DNA of 64,000 nt from Stenotrophomonas sp. SAU14A_NAIMI4_5 (GCF_003086795.1 NZ_CP026003.1:143430-207429); one strand, 5' to 3'. Shown: positions 14,288 through 24,952, counted from the first letter of the stretch. Made by a program: numbers and translations. The notes: a model not told the origin generated them from the sequence alone.

Positions 14288-16449
14288 GGCTGCACCTCCA
14301 GCGCATCGAGATAACGCTGGCCCATCGCATCGGTCGCGGTGCGCCGCATCACCTGCGGCAACGGACGCTGCAGGGCGCGCCACAGCTGTGCGCGCAGGCG
14401 CTGGCGGCAGTCGCTGCAGTCCGGTTCGATGCGCAGCTGTTCAATGGCGGCGGCAAGGTCGAGGGCGTCGGGCAGGAAGGCGGCGTTGCGCTGCTGCCAG
14501 GTGGCCAACGCGTCCAGGTCAGGCGTGCCATCGCCATCGCCCAGCCGCTGCCACGCTTCGACGATGGCCGGGTCCGGCGGCGTGCGTGCGGCCAGCGGCA
14601 GTTCGCGGCTGGCCAGTCCGGCGCGGTCGCCGCCCAGCCGTCGGCCCTCGTCGATCGGCGGAAGTTCCGGGCCGACGCGGGCCAGGTAGATGCGCTCGGC
14701 CTGCTGCACCTGCTTGATGAAGGCCAGCGCCTTGTAGGCAAACGGCAGCGCCTGCTCCGGGCGGCCCTGGCGCAGCTCACCTTCGGACGACCACATCTGG
14801 TCCAGCGCAGCTTTCAGCGTGGCGCGGGTCTGCGGGTCGAGCAGGGTGGCGGCCTCGGCGTGGTCGTGGGTGTGGCCGTACTCGGACAGCACGTCGGTGG
14901 CGCTGCCGAACACCGCTGGCGTGTCGGCGTTGCCGGCCGTACCGCCGTGGTCATGATCGTGGTCGTCATGCGCACCGGCCTGCGCATGTCCGTGGTCATC
15001 GTCGTGATCGTGCGCGTCCGCCGTGGGTGCATCACTGGTGGGCAGGTCGCTGGTCGGCGGTGCCTTCGGCGCGCCTTCGCTTTCCTCGCCGAGGAACTGG
15101 CCGTAGCGCAGGCGCAGGATGCGCTGGTCGATGCCGATGGCATCGCTGCGCTTGATGAAATCATCGGCAGCCAGGCTGCGGCGTTGGCGGATCAGCGCCT
15201 CGGCATCGATGATGATCTGCCGCTGGCTGCGGAAGTAGGCCGGCAGCGTCTTCTTGATGCGGCCTTCCAGTTCGGCACCGAGCGCGACTTCGGTGGTGGG
15301 CAGGCGCAGGATCACGCTGCTGCTGCGCCCGGTCTGCGCGCTGGGTGCGTGGTTGTCGCGTACTTCCAGCTGGGCGATCACATCGTTGCCGGGCTGCGCG
15401 CCGAGTGCCGCCAGATCGAGCGTGTGGGCGAAGCGCCGCGCGGTGGGTTCGCCGCTGCCGGTGAGGGTGACGCTGCGCTGGACGAAGGTGATGTTCTCGC
15501 CGCTGCCCTGGGTGGTGGTGATCGACAGCTTTGCCTGCGCGGCTACGCCGTAGTCATCGCTGGCTTCGAAGCGCAGCGCCCACTGCCGCTGTCCCGGCGT
15601 GCCCAGGACCAGGCTGGCAGCCGGTTCCAGCACACGCACGCTGGGGGCGCGGTCGGCCACCACATCCAGCCGGTACAGGCGGGTGCTGGCCAGGGCGGGC
15701 TCGCTGACCACGCGGTACAGCACCGGCGCACGGGCTACGTCCTGTGCCTGCCATTGGCCATCGTGCTCACGCAGTGGCACGCGGCGCCCGTCGTGGAACT
15801 GCAGCCACGCCTTGCTGGGTGTGCGGTCAAAACGCAGCGACCACGACAGCCGGCTGTCCGCGGCCACCTTGGCGTCCAGTGCGTTCTGGGTGAGCGTGGC
15901 CTGGCCGGTGTACGCCGGTGCATCGATCTGCAGGCGGGTCGACTGCAGCTGCAGCGGACCGGCCGCGGCCGTCGGCGCCGTTGCCGTAGCACCGATGCCT
16001 GCGGAGACGTCTGCGCTGCGTGGCCAGCCCAGCGCGAGCAGGGCGATGGCCAGGCCGCCGGTCCAGCACAGCGCCAGTGCGGCACGCGGCCAGCGCGGGC
16101 GCAGGTCCGGCATCGTGCGTTCCAGCGTGGCCAGTACATGCGCGCGCTGGCGCTGCTGCAACGGGTTGAGGCGGGCGACATCGGCGAACAGCAGGTCGGC
16201 GCTGTCTTCGCTGCGGCCGCTGCCATCGAGCCGGCGCTGCAGCCAGCGCCGGTCCATCTGGCGAGCACGCGCGACGGCCACGCCGGCGCAGGCCAGCAGG
16301 GCCAGCGTGCCGACCACGCAGGCGGCATCGAAACCGGCCAGGCGCAGGGTCAGCGCGGTGGCGGCCAGCGTCCACGGCAGGCCAAGCAGCACAGTGATGC
16401 TGGCGCGGCGGCGACGTGCGCGCTGCCAGCTGCGCTGCAATACGTTCAT
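14284..16449 (-). CDS. DUF4175-type membrane protein with His/Asp-rich insert
   Basis: 721 aa. N-terminal hydrophobic helices (about residues 15-60 and 145-165) anchor a large domain with an immunoglobulin-like stretch (about 180-400) and a helical C-terminal half, as in DUF4175 proteins found beside MoxR/DUF58 genes. Unusual here is a segment encoded at about 14860-15024, with runs such as DAHDHDDDHGHAQAGAHDD and later YGHTHDH, suited to binding Zn, Ni or Cu. Start and stop each overlap the neighbour by 4 bases (ATGA), so it is one translational unit with the BatA-like gene before it and the 602-aa gene after it. The biochemical role is unknown. Confidence 0.8.
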   Translation of the reverse strand: MNVLQRSWQRARRRRASITVLLGLPWTLAATALTLRLAGFDAACVVGTLALLACAGVAVARARQMDRRWLQRRLDGSGRSEDSADLLFADVARLNPLQQRQRAHVLATLERTMPDLRPRWPRAALALCWTGGLAIALLALGWPRSADVSAGIGATATAPTAAAGPLQLQSTRLQIDAPAYTGQATLTQNALDAKVAADSRLSWSLRFDRTPSKAWLQFHDGRRVPLREHDGQWQAQDVARAPVLYRVVSEPALASTRLYRLDVVADRAPSVRVLEPAASLVLGTPGQRQWALRFEASDDYGVAAQAKLSITTTQGSGENITFVQRSVTLTGSGEPTARRFAHTLDLAALGAQPGNDVIAQLEVRDNHAPSAQTGRSSSVILRLPTTEVALGAELEGRIKKTLPAYFRSQRQIIIDAEALIRQRRSLAADDFIKRSDAIGIDQRILRLRYGQFLGEESEGAPKAPPTSDLPTSDAPTADAHDHDDDHGHAQAGAHDDHDHDHGGTAGNADTPAVFGSATDVLSEYGHTHDHAEAATLLDPQTRATLKAALDQMWSSEGELRQGRPEQALPFAYKALAFIKQVQQAERIYLARVGPELPPIDEGRRLGGDRAGLASRELPLAARTPPDPAIVEAWQRLGDGDGTPDLDALATWQQRNAAFLPDALDLAAAIEQLRIEPDCSDCRQRLRAQLWRALQRPLPQVMRRTATDAMGQRYLDALEVQP

Positions 16450-17564
16450 GCCGGCCTCCGCGCTGCGCGACTGGCCATCCCGCGTTCCAGCGCGAACAGC
16501 AGCACGATGGCCAGCAGCAGCCACGGGGCCAGCTCGCGTGGTGCGGCAGCGGTTGCAGGCAGTACTGCCTGCTGCGGCGCGTGATCGCGCGCATCGCCCA
16601 CGCGCGGTGGTGCTGGCGGCTGCAGGGCCAGCAGCAGGGCCTGCGGCAAGCGGGCATCACGCAGTGCGCCGTTGTGGGCGGCGTCCCATTCGCCGGGCAG
16701 CGACAGCAGGCGGCCCTGGCCGACGCGCTGCTGCCACAGCAGCGGTGCGCCTTCCGCACTTCGCAGCACCACCGTGGCGGCAGCATCAGGTCTGGCCGCG
16801 GTCATCACGCTGCCGCCGTCGCGCAGCCACGCCTGCCACGCAGCCGGCAGTGCATCGGTACGGCCCCACACCGCGATTTCGCCGCGTTCGGGGAGCGTGT
16901 CGGAAAGCAGCTCGGCGGCGGCGGGCTGGGTGCTCCACGCACGCTGCAGGGCGCCGATCCAGTGCCGCGCGCTGGCCGGTGCCTCGGCATGCACGCGCAG
17001 GCGTGGCGGGGCCACTGTGGCCTGTGCGCTGGCGAGGGGCACGACATGCGCCTGCCACTGCACGCTGCGCGACAGCTGCAGGCGTGCGCCATCGAGGCCG
17101 GGCAGCGGGTCGGGCACATGCACGGTCAGCGCGGTGCCGGCGGGCAGCTGCGCGTCGAGTTCGCGCAGCAGGCTCGGTAGCGGTGCAGGTGTCGCGGGCG
17201 CGGGCTGCTCGACGGACGGGAAGCCGGGCGCCAGCCAATGCCGGTTGCCCTCTTCGCCGGTGCCGCGCAGTGCGCGGGCATCCAGCCCGGGCGCGACCAC
17301 GGTCCACGCGCTGGGCGGTGCTGCGCTGCCGGTCAGCGCCGGGCGTGCCAGCAGCAGCGCCAGTGCGGCCAGCAACAGCAGGCGCACCAGCAGCAGCGGC
17401 CAATCATCGAAGCGGATGCGCTGGCGCGGGCGGATCTGTGCGCGCAGCCAGCGCAATGCGGCGAAGTCCAGCGGCGTGTACGGATGGCGCCGCGCCAGGT
17501 GGATCAGCAGGGGCAGCAGCCACGCGGCCAGTGCGGCCAGGCCCAGCGGGAACAGCAGGTTCAT
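16446..17564 (-). CDS. BatA-domain (aerotolerance-type) membrane protein
   Basis: 372 aa. It opens with the typical BatA N terminus: a membrane helix (FPLGLAALAAWLLPLLIHLA), a short RRHPYTPLDFAALRWLR loop, and a second helix (LLLVRLLLLAALALLLARPAL). A periplasmic domain of about 250 residues follows, then a C-terminal helix (LLLAIVLLFALERGMASRA). A VWA metal site (DxSxS) is not evident. BatA-like proteins lie beside MoxR ATPases and DUF58 proteins and have been linked to stress tolerance and envelope functions. The start and stop overlap the flanking genes by 4 bases each. Confidence 0.82.
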   Translation of the reverse strand: MNLLFPLGLAALAAWLLPLLIHLARRHPYTPLDFAALRWLRAQIRPRQRIRFDDWPLLLVRLLLLAALALLLARPALTGSAAPPSAWTVVAPGLDARALRGTGEEGNRHWLAPGFPSVEQPAPATPAPLPSLLRELDAQLPAGTALTVHVPDPLPGLDGARLQLSRSVQWQAHVVPLASAQATVAPPRLRVHAEAPASARHWIGALQRAWSTQPAAAELLSDTLPERGEIAVWGRTDALPAAWQAWLRDGGSVMTAARPDAAATVVLRSAEGAPLLWQQRVGQGRLLSLPGEWDAAHNGALRDARLPQALLLALQPPAPPRVGDARDHAPQQAVLPATAAAPRELAPWLLLAIVLLFALERGMASRAARRPA

Positions 17565-18457
17565 GCGCCGCCCCCGCGGCCGAACAGCGCCTGCAGCGGC
17601 TGGTCCAGCGGCTGGTCGAGCCATCCGGTGGCGCTGGCGATGCCGCTGGCCTGCAGGCGTGCCTGCAGCGCGCTGTGTGCGGCGGCGAAGCGCTGCAGGT
17701 AGTCGGCGCGGATCGCGGCGCCATCGCCCAGCAGCTCCTCGCCGGTTTCCGGATCGCGGAAGCGATGGCCGGCATCGAAGGGGAAGTCGCGCTCGTCGGC
17801 GGTCAGCACCTGCACCAGCATCACCTCGCGACGTGCGCTGGCCAGGCGTTCCAGCAGCACGATGCCGGCTTCATCGAAGCCATCGCCGATGGCCAGCAGC
17901 AGATCGCCCGGACGCACGCGCTCCCACAGCGGGCGCAGGCGGTCGGCGGCTGGCCAGCCACCGCTCGCCTGCAGCGCATGCAGCTGCAGGTGCACACGGT
18001 CACGCTGGCGCGCGCCGTTGCCGGCCGGTACCAGCTGCAGGCCATCGCCGTTGATCGCCAGCAGGCCGAAACGATCGCCCTGCTGCAGGGCGAGCTCGAC
18101 CAGGCAGGCGGCCAGCCCGCGCATGTGGTCCAGGCGCGTACGCTGCGGCGCGGTGCGGTCGGCCTGGCTGGCCGAGGCGGTGGCATCGAGCAGCAGCCAT
18201 ACGGTGATCGGGCTTTCGCGTTCGGATTCGCGCACGAAGAAGCGGTCCGAGCGCGCGTAGAGCTTCCAGTCGATCTGGCGCAGTTCGTCGCCGGGTTCGT
18301 AGGCGCGGTACTGGGCGAATTCCAGGCCGGCACCGCGGCTGCGGCTGGCGTGCTGGCCGATACCGCTGGCGCCACTGGCCAGGCGCGGCCGCAGGCGCAA
18401 CGTGCGCAGGCGCGCACGCAGTTCCGGTGGCAGGGTCAGCGGTGTACCGGTGCTCAC
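17561..18457 (-). CDS. DUF58 domain-containing protein
   Basis: 298 aa, GTG start. It carries the DUF58 signature YEPGDELRQIDWKLYARSD followed by a VWA-like core (VWLLLDATASA) and GDLLLAIGDGFDE. Soluble; no signal peptide. DUF58 proteins work with MoxR AAA+ ATPases, which probably remodel or load them. It sits 7 bases after the MoxR gene and overlaps the BatA-like gene by 4 bases. Confidence 0.9.
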   Translation of the reverse strand: MSTGTPLTLPPELRARLRTLRLRPRLASGASGIGQHASRSRGAGLEFAQYRAYEPGDELRQIDWKLYARSDRFFVRESERESPITVWLLLDATASASQADRTAPQRTRLDHMRGLAACLVELALQQGDRFGLLAINGDGLQLVPAGNGARQRDRVHLQLHALQASGGWPAADRLRPLWERVRPGDLLLAIGDGFDEAGIVLLERLASARREVMLVQVLTADERDFPFDAGHRFRDPETGEELLGDGAAIRADYLQRFAAAHSALQARLQASGIASATGWLDQPLDQPLQALFGRGGGA

Positions 18458-18464
18458 GCCTGCT

Positions 18465-19448
<984 letters not shown>

Positions 19449-19461
19449 GGCGGTGGTCCGT

Positions 19462-20169
19462 TCAATTGTTCAACGCGTACATCACGATGTTGACGCCGAA
19501 GCGGGTGTTGTCTTCGGCCAGGAAGCGCTTGTTGCGCCAGTCGTAGTCCCACTCGCAGCCGTAATCCTTGTTGCTGTAGAGCAGGCCCAGGCGGCCATCG
19601 ACCTCGATGCCCTTCAGGTAGTCGTGCACCAGGTCATCGCCCCAGCCGTTGAGCTCGAAGCCGGTGGCGGGCGGGCCGTCGGGGAAGCGGAAGAAGCTGC
19701 GGTACAGCGCATGGCTGTTGGGCAGCTTCTGCAGGGCCTTGGGCCCGAACAGCCGACCCATCTGCGCCTCGAACGAGGTGGCGAACAGGCCGTCGATGTC
19801 ATGGTTGCAGTCGTCGACGAAGACGAAGCCGCCGTTGCGCACGTAGCGCACGAAGTTCTGCCGCTCGGCGGCGTTGAACTCCACCAGCGTGTGCCCGGCC
19901 AGGTAGCAGAAAGGCGCTTCCAGCATGCGTGGGTCGGCCAGGGCCACCACGTGTTCCTGCGGGTCGACGCGCAGCGAGGTGTAGTCGATCAGCGAGGTGA
20001 TCAGGTTGGACGGCATGCGCGCGTCCACGTCCCAATCGCCGGAGTCGTACTGCAGCCGGGTGAACCAGAAGTCGTAACGCGAATTGCGCGGGCCTGCCTG
20101 CGCGAAGGCCGGCAGCGCCGCCGCCGAAGCGGCAGCGGCCAACCAGCGCAGGCAGGCCCGCCGATCCAT
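19462..20169 (-). CDS. Exported DUF4159 protein
   Basis: 235 aa. The N terminus MDRRACLRWLAAAASAAALP then AFAQA looks like a short twin-arginine signal. The DUF4159 domain shows its usual opening (YDFWFTRLQYDSGDWDVDAR), then VRNGGFVFVDDCNHDIDG and YSNKDYGCEWDYDW. The family adopts a glutamine-amidotransferase-like fold by prediction and is of unknown function, usually near MoxR/DUF58/BatA genes. It overlaps the TldE gene upstream by one base. Confidence 0.88.
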   Translation of the reverse strand: MDRRACLRWLAAAASAAALPAFAQAGPRNSRYDFWFTRLQYDSGDWDVDARMPSNLITSLIDYTSLRVDPQEHVVALADPRMLEAPFCYLAGHTLVEFNAAERQNFVRYVRNGGFVFVDDCNHDIDGLFATSFEAQMGRLFGPKALQKLPNSHALYRSFFRFPDGPPATGFELNGWGDDLVHDYLKGIEVDGRLGLLYSNKDYGCEWDYDWRNKRFLAEDNTRFGVNIVMYALNN

Positions 20170-21503
20170 CAGACCGCGTCGGACAGCGAGGTGAAGGTGA
20201 AATCGCGCAGCTTCATCGGCGGGATCATCATCACGTAGCTGGATTCATCACCAGCCACACGCACCGGCTTGCCCAGTTCTTCGATGTTGTTGAGCATGAT
20301 CACCGGCGATTCGTTGAAGCGGAAGTTCTTCACCGGGTGCTTGATCTGGCCGTTCTCGATGTAGAAGGTGCCATCGCGGGTCAGGCCGGTCAGCAGCACG
20401 GTCTGCGGGTCGACCATGCGGATGTACCAGGTGCGGGTGACCAGGATGCCCTTCTGGGTGCCGCGCACCAGATCGGCGGTGCTCTTGTCGCCACCGCTCA
20501 TCAGCAGGTTGCCCGGCGTGGCCTTGGCGGTCTTGCCCTGCTTCTGTGCCCAGAAGCGCGAGTAGTCCAGGTTGGCGACCTTGCCGTTCTCGATGATGGC
20601 CATGCGCTCGCGCGGCATGCCCTCGCCATCCCACGGCAGCACCGGTGCATCGGCATGCCACGGATCGGCGTACATGCTCACGCGCGGGTCGTAGACCTGC
20701 TCGCCCAGCTTGTTGCCGCCGCCCTTCTTCGACAGGAAGCTGCGGCCTTCATCGGCCGAGCGCGCGCTGAAGAAATTCATCATGAAGCTGATCAGGCCGG
20801 CGGCCGCAGCCGGTTCCAGGATGACCGTGTACTTGCCCGGTTCCAGCGCCTTGGCTTCCGAGGATTCGGTGGCCTTGCGCATGGCGATGCGGATGTCCTG
20901 GTCGGCCTTGAAGTCCGCCGCGTCCTTCAGGTTGCGGCCGACCCAGCCCGAACCGCGGCCGTCTTCGGTGCGCACGGTGCAGGTGTAATCGAAGCTGGTG
21001 CTGCGCTGGTAGCCGAAGTTGCCGTTGCTGTTGGCGGTGGCATAGAAGCCCTGGCCATCTTCCAGGAAGCCTGCGGCGATCAGGCCGTTGCCACGGCACG
21101 GCGCGATGGAATCGGCGGCGACCTTGGCGCGGAACGCCGGATCGATGGCAGCGGTGGATTCGCTGAAGGTGGGGCTGGCGCGGTAGGTCTGCTTGCCGAT
21201 GGCCGGCATGAACTCCGGATTCTCCGGGGCCAGGCGGGCCAAGTCCTCGGCGCGGCGGACCACGCGTTCCAGCGCGGCATCGTCGAACTCGTTGATCGAG
21301 GCGGTGCCCACGCGCTTGCCGAACGCCACGGTGACGGCCAGTTCGGTGTTGTCCACGATGCCGCTGGTGGACACGTTGTTCAGGGCGAAACGGATGTTGC
21401 CGTTGATCGAACCAGCCAGCACGGCGGTGCACTCATCGGCCTTGGACAGGGCGATGACCTTGTCGAGGATGGCCTTGGCCTGGGCTTCGGTGAAGATACT
21501 CAT
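20169..21503 (-). CDS. TldE/PmbA family protein
   Basis: 444 aa, similar in length to E. coli TldE/PmbA (450). It lacks the zinc motif HExxxH, as expected for the non-catalytic half of a TldD-TldE peptidase. There is no signal peptide (begins MSIFTEAQAKAILDK), unlike the two TldD-like genes before it. The late region (VRGTQKGILVTRTWYIRMVD, then GLTRDGTFYIENGQI) is the conserved family end. If its partners are exported, it may be carried out with them or may act in the cytoplasm. Confidence 0.9.
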   Translation of the reverse strand: MSIFTEAQAKAILDKVIALSKADECTAVLAGSINGNIRFALNNVSTSGIVDNTELAVTVAFGKRVGTASINEFDDAALERVVRRAEDLARLAPENPEFMPAIGKQTYRASPTFSESTAAIDPAFRAKVAADSIAPCRGNGLIAAGFLEDGQGFYATANSNGNFGYQRSTSFDYTCTVRTEDGRGSGWVGRNLKDAADFKADQDIRIAMRKATESSEAKALEPGKYTVILEPAAAAGLISFMMNFFSARSADEGRSFLSKKGGGNKLGEQVYDPRVSMYADPWHADAPVLPWDGEGMPRERMAIIENGKVANLDYSRFWAQKQGKTAKATPGNLLMSGGDKSTADLVRGTQKGILVTRTWYIRMVDPQTVLLTGLTRDGTFYIENGQIKHPVKNFRFNESPVIMLNNIEELGKPVRVAGDESSYVMMIPPMKLRDFTFTSLSDAV

Positions 21504-21524
21504 GGTGTAAGGGCTCCTGACCGG

Positions 21525-23159
21525 TCAGCCGAGGCTGCGTGCGGTGTTGATGACGTTGATGCCGTTGAAGCGCGCGGTGGACGAACCGTGCGAGACCGCC
21601 GAGACCTGGCCCGGCTGGCCCTTGCCGTCGAAGAACGAACCGCCCAGGCGGTAGTCGCGCTCGTCGGCCACGGCGGTGCAGGCGTTCCAGAACTCCGGCG
21701 TGCGGATCTGGTAGGCCACGTCTTCCAGCATGCGGGTGATCTTGCCGTTCTTGATCTCGTAGAACAGCTGGCCACCGAACTGCGCGTTGTAGCGCTGCTG
21801 GTCGATGGAGAACGAGCCGTCGCCGATGATGTAGATGCCGTTCTCGACGTCCTTGATCATGTCCGGGACGCTGAGCGGGGTCTTGCCCGGCGCCATCGAC
21901 ACGTTGGCCATGCGCTGGAACTGCACGCTGGACCAGGAATCGGCGTAGCAGCAGCCATCGGACTCGGTCTTGCCGAGGATGTGGGCCTGGTCGCGGATGG
22001 TCTGGTAGTCGACCAGCTTGCCGTTGCTGATCAGGTCCCAGCGCTTGCACTTCACGCCTTCATCGTCGTACGCCACGGCGCCGAGGCTGCCCGGCTGGGT
22101 CTTGTCGGCAAAGATGTTGACGTGCTCGCTGCCGTACTGGAAATGCTGCTCGCGCTTGTCCAGGGTGGCGAAGCTGGTGCCGGCGTAGTTGGCTTCGTAG
22201 CCGAGCACGCGGTCGAGTTCGAGCGGGTGGCCGATCGACTCGTGGATGGTCAGCCAGGTATGCGACGGATCGAGGATCAGGTCGTACTTGCCGGGCTTCA
22301 CCGACGGTGCCTTCAGCTTCTCCTGCGCCTGCTTGGCCGCAGCGATGGCGTCTTCCTTCATGTCGTAGGAGGAGCCGTAGTTCACCACGCCATTGGGGGT
22401 GAGCACCTTGCCGGCGGCGGCGCCATCCAGGTACTCGTAGCCCAGGCCCATCGGCGCGGACAGGCCTTCGCGGGTGCGGAACTTGCCGCTGGCCTTGTCG
22501 ATGGCGGTGATCGTCATCGGTGCCCAGATGCGGTGCACGTCCTGATCGATGTAGGAACCATCGGTGGACGCGAAGTACTTCTGCTCGTTGACCAGGAACA
22601 GCATCGAATTGACGAAGCTGGCGCCGGCGCCCAGCGCGGCCGCGTTGACGTCCAGCAGCAGGTCGACCTTTTCCTTGATCGGCACGTCCATGGCGTTCTT
22701 GCGGATCGGCGTGCGCCAGCTCACTTCACCCACGCCCGGTGCCTTGGCCAGCTGCACCGGTGCGGTCTGCACGCCGGCGTTGGCCTTGGCGATGGCGGCG
22801 GCCTGCTGCGCGGCACGGGCCACGTCGGCGGTGCCCAGCGCATTGGTGGCGGCGAAGCCCCAGGCGCCGTTGACTATCACGCGGATGCCGACGCCGGTCG
22901 ACTCCGTGTTCACCACGTTCTGCACCTTGTCTTCGCGGGTGATCACGAACTGCCGCAGGTAGCGGCCGATGCGCACATCGCAGTAGGTGGCGCCGGCGCT
23001 GCGGGCGGCCTGCAGCGCGGCATCGGCCAGGCGCTTCTTCAGCCCCAGGTCGAGGCTGGACTGCAGCTGCTCGGCGGCGATCGCCTTGCCGAAGAACGAC
23101 GGCACGATCAGGCCGCCCGCGGTAAGCCCGGTCAGGGCGAGGAAGTCACGTCTCTGCAA
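21525..23159 (-). CDS. TldD-like metallopeptidase with Tat signal, copy 2
   Basis: 544 aa. The twin-arginine signal MQRRDFLALTGLTAGGL is followed by a hydrophobic stretch and AIAAEQ. The zinc motif HESIGH (HExxxH) lies in WLTIHESIGHPLELDRVLGY, as in TldD. The C terminus reads SFFDGKGQPGQ then VSAVSHGSSTARFNGINV, where E. coli TldD is remembered to have its Cys metal ligand, so the third ligand may differ. It pairs with the TldE-like gene 21 bases downstream. Known TldD/TldE peptidases trim peptides in the cytoplasm; this one is predicted to be periplasmic. Confidence 0.9.
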   Translation of the reverse strand: MQRRDFLALTGLTAGGLIVPSFFGKAIAAEQLQSSLDLGLKKRLADAALQAARSAGATYCDVRIGRYLRQFVITREDKVQNVVNTESTGVGIRVIVNGAWGFAATNALGTADVARAAQQAAAIAKANAGVQTAPVQLAKAPGVGEVSWRTPIRKNAMDVPIKEKVDLLLDVNAAALGAGASFVNSMLFLVNEQKYFASTDGSYIDQDVHRIWAPMTITAIDKASGKFRTREGLSAPMGLGYEYLDGAAAGKVLTPNGVVNYGSSYDMKEDAIAAAKQAQEKLKAPSVKPGKYDLILDPSHTWLTIHESIGHPLELDRVLGYEANYAGTSFATLDKREQHFQYGSEHVNIFADKTQPGSLGAVAYDDEGVKCKRWDLISNGKLVDYQTIRDQAHILGKTESDGCCYADSWSSVQFQRMANVSMAPGKTPLSVPDMIKDVENGIYIIGDGSFSIDQQRYNAQFGGQLFYEIKNGKITRMLEDVAYQIRTPEFWNACTAVADERDYRLGGSFFDGKGQPGQVSAVSHGSSTARFNGINVINTARSLG

Positions 23160-23190
23160 GGCAGCTCTCCACGTCGAAGGATGGGACGAC

Positions 23191-24822
23191 TCAGGCGCCG
23201 AGACTGCGCGCGGTGTTGATGATGTTGATGCCGTTGAAGCGGGTGGTGGACGACCCGTGCGAGACCGCCGATACCTGCGCGGGCTGGCCCTTGCCGTCGA
23301 AGAAGGAACCGCCGAGGCGGAAGTCGCGCTGGTCGCAGATCGCGGTGCAGGCGTTCCAGAACTCCGGCGTGCGGATCTGATAGGCCGCGTCCTCGACCAT
23401 GCCGGCGATCCTGCCGTCCTTGATCTGGTAGTACAGCTGGCCGCCGAACTGCGCGTTGTAGCGCTGCTGGTCGATGGAATAGGAGCCGCGGCCGTGGATC
23501 CAGATGCCGTTCTCGACGTCCTTGATCATGTCGTCCACGCTCAGCGGCGCCTTGCCCGGCGCCAGCGAGACATTGGCCATGCGCTGGAACTGCACGCTGG
23601 ACCAGGAATCGGCATAGCTGCAGCCATGCGAGGCCTCGCGGCCCAGAATGTGGGCTTCGTCGCGGGTGGCCTGGTAGTCGACCAGCACGCCATCGCGCAC
23701 CAGGTCCCAGCGCTGGGTCTTCACCCCTTCATCGTCATAGCCGACCGCACCGAGGCTGCCCGGCTGGGTCTTGTCGGCGAAGAAGGTGACGAGGTCGCTG
23801 CCCCAGCGGAACCCGGCATCGCGCTTGTCCAGGGTGGCGAAGCTGGTGCCGGCGTAGTTGGCCTCGTAGCCCAGCACGCGGTCCAGTTCCAGCGGGTGGC
23901 CGACGTTCTCGTGGATGGTCAGGAACAGGTTGGACGGGTCCAGCACCAGGTCGTACTTGCCGGGCTTCACCGAGGGCGCCTTCAGCTTCTCGCGTGCATG
24001 GCGGGCGGCGGCGATGGCGTCCTCGACCGGGTCGTAGGAATCGCGGTACGCGGTGATGCCGCCGGGCAGCTGCACCTTGCCGCGCGCATCGCCATCTAGG
24101 AATTCATAGCCCATGCCCATCGGCGAGGACAGCCCGGCACGGGTGCGGAACTTGCCGCTGGCCTTGTCGATGGCGGTGGCGGTGAACGGCAGCCAGATGC
24201 GGTGGATGTCCTGGTCGATGAAGGAGCCATCGCTGGAGGCGAAGTACTTCTGTTCGTTGACCAGGAACAGCGTGGAATTGATGAAGTCCGCGCCAGCATC
24301 GAGCGCGGCGCCGTTGAGCGCCAGCAGCAGTTCGATCTTGTCCTGGATCGGCACTTCCATGGCGTTCTTCCGCACGGGGGTCTGCCAGCGCACCTCACCC
24401 ACTGCGGGTGTGGGTGCCAGCTGCACCGGACGGGTCTGGATGCTGGCGTTGGCACGGGCGATGGCCGTGGCCTGCTCGACCGCGCCGCGCACGGCGGCCT
24501 CGGTCTGCTGGTGGGTGGCAGCGAAGCCCCAGGCACCGTTGACCAGGACCCGCACGCCCACGCCGGACGACTCGCGGTTGGTCACGTTGCCGACCTGGTG
24601 TTCGCGGGTGATGACCGACTGGTTGAGGTAGCGGCCGATGCGCACGTCGCAGTAGCTGGCCTTGGCCGCACGCGCGGCGGCGAGGGCGACCTCGGCCAGG
24701 CGCCGGCGCTGGGCGGTATCCACCGGCGCGAGCAGCTGCTCGGCCGCGATCAGCCGCGAATGCGGCAGCACCAGGCCGGCAAGGCCCAGACCGGAATACG
24801 CCAGGAACTCACGTCGTTGCAC
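23191..24822 (-). CDS. TldD-like metallopeptidase with Tat signal, copy 1
   Basis: 543 aa, the first gene of the block and a close paralogue of the next one; long stretches such as LELDRVLGYEANYAGTSFA are shared. GTG start at 24822 gives an N terminus QRREFLAYSGLGLAGLVLP that aligns with its paralogue and has a GAGAG ribosome site; the frame is open 8 codons further. The zinc motif is HENVGH. The stop is 31 bases before the second copy. The duplication suggests either dosage or two substrate specificities with one shared TldE. Confidence 0.9.
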   Translation of the reverse strand: MQRREFLAYSGLGLAGLVLPHSRLIAAEQLLAPVDTAQRRRLAEVALAAARAAKASYCDVRIGRYLNQSVITREHQVGNVTNRESSGVGVRVLVNGAWGFAATHQQTEAAVRGAVEQATAIARANASIQTRPVQLAPTPAVGEVRWQTPVRKNAMEVPIQDKIELLLALNGAALDAGADFINSTLFLVNEQKYFASSDGSFIDQDIHRIWLPFTATAIDKASGKFRTRAGLSSPMGMGYEFLDGDARGKVQLPGGITAYRDSYDPVEDAIAAARHAREKLKAPSVKPGKYDLVLDPSNLFLTIHENVGHPLELDRVLGYEANYAGTSFATLDKRDAGFRWGSDLVTFFADKTQPGSLGAVGYDDEGVKTQRWDLVRDGVLVDYQATRDEAHILGREASHGCSYADSWSSVQFQRMANVSLAPGKAPLSVDDMIKDVENGIWIHGRGSYSIDQQRYNAQFGGQLYYQIKDGRIAGMVEDAAYQIRTPEFWNACTAICDQRDFRLGGSFFDGKGQPAQVSAVSHGSSTTRFNGINIINTARSLGA

Positions 24823-24952
24823 AGCGTCTCTCTCTCTCTCTTTCACACCTGTGCGGAGGGCAAAGGACCACTCCGATCACTTGAACTGTCCGACTTTCGC
24901 CAGCGCGGGGCGATCGGGCAAGTGACTGCAGTCATGGTAGGGGAGGGTTTCG

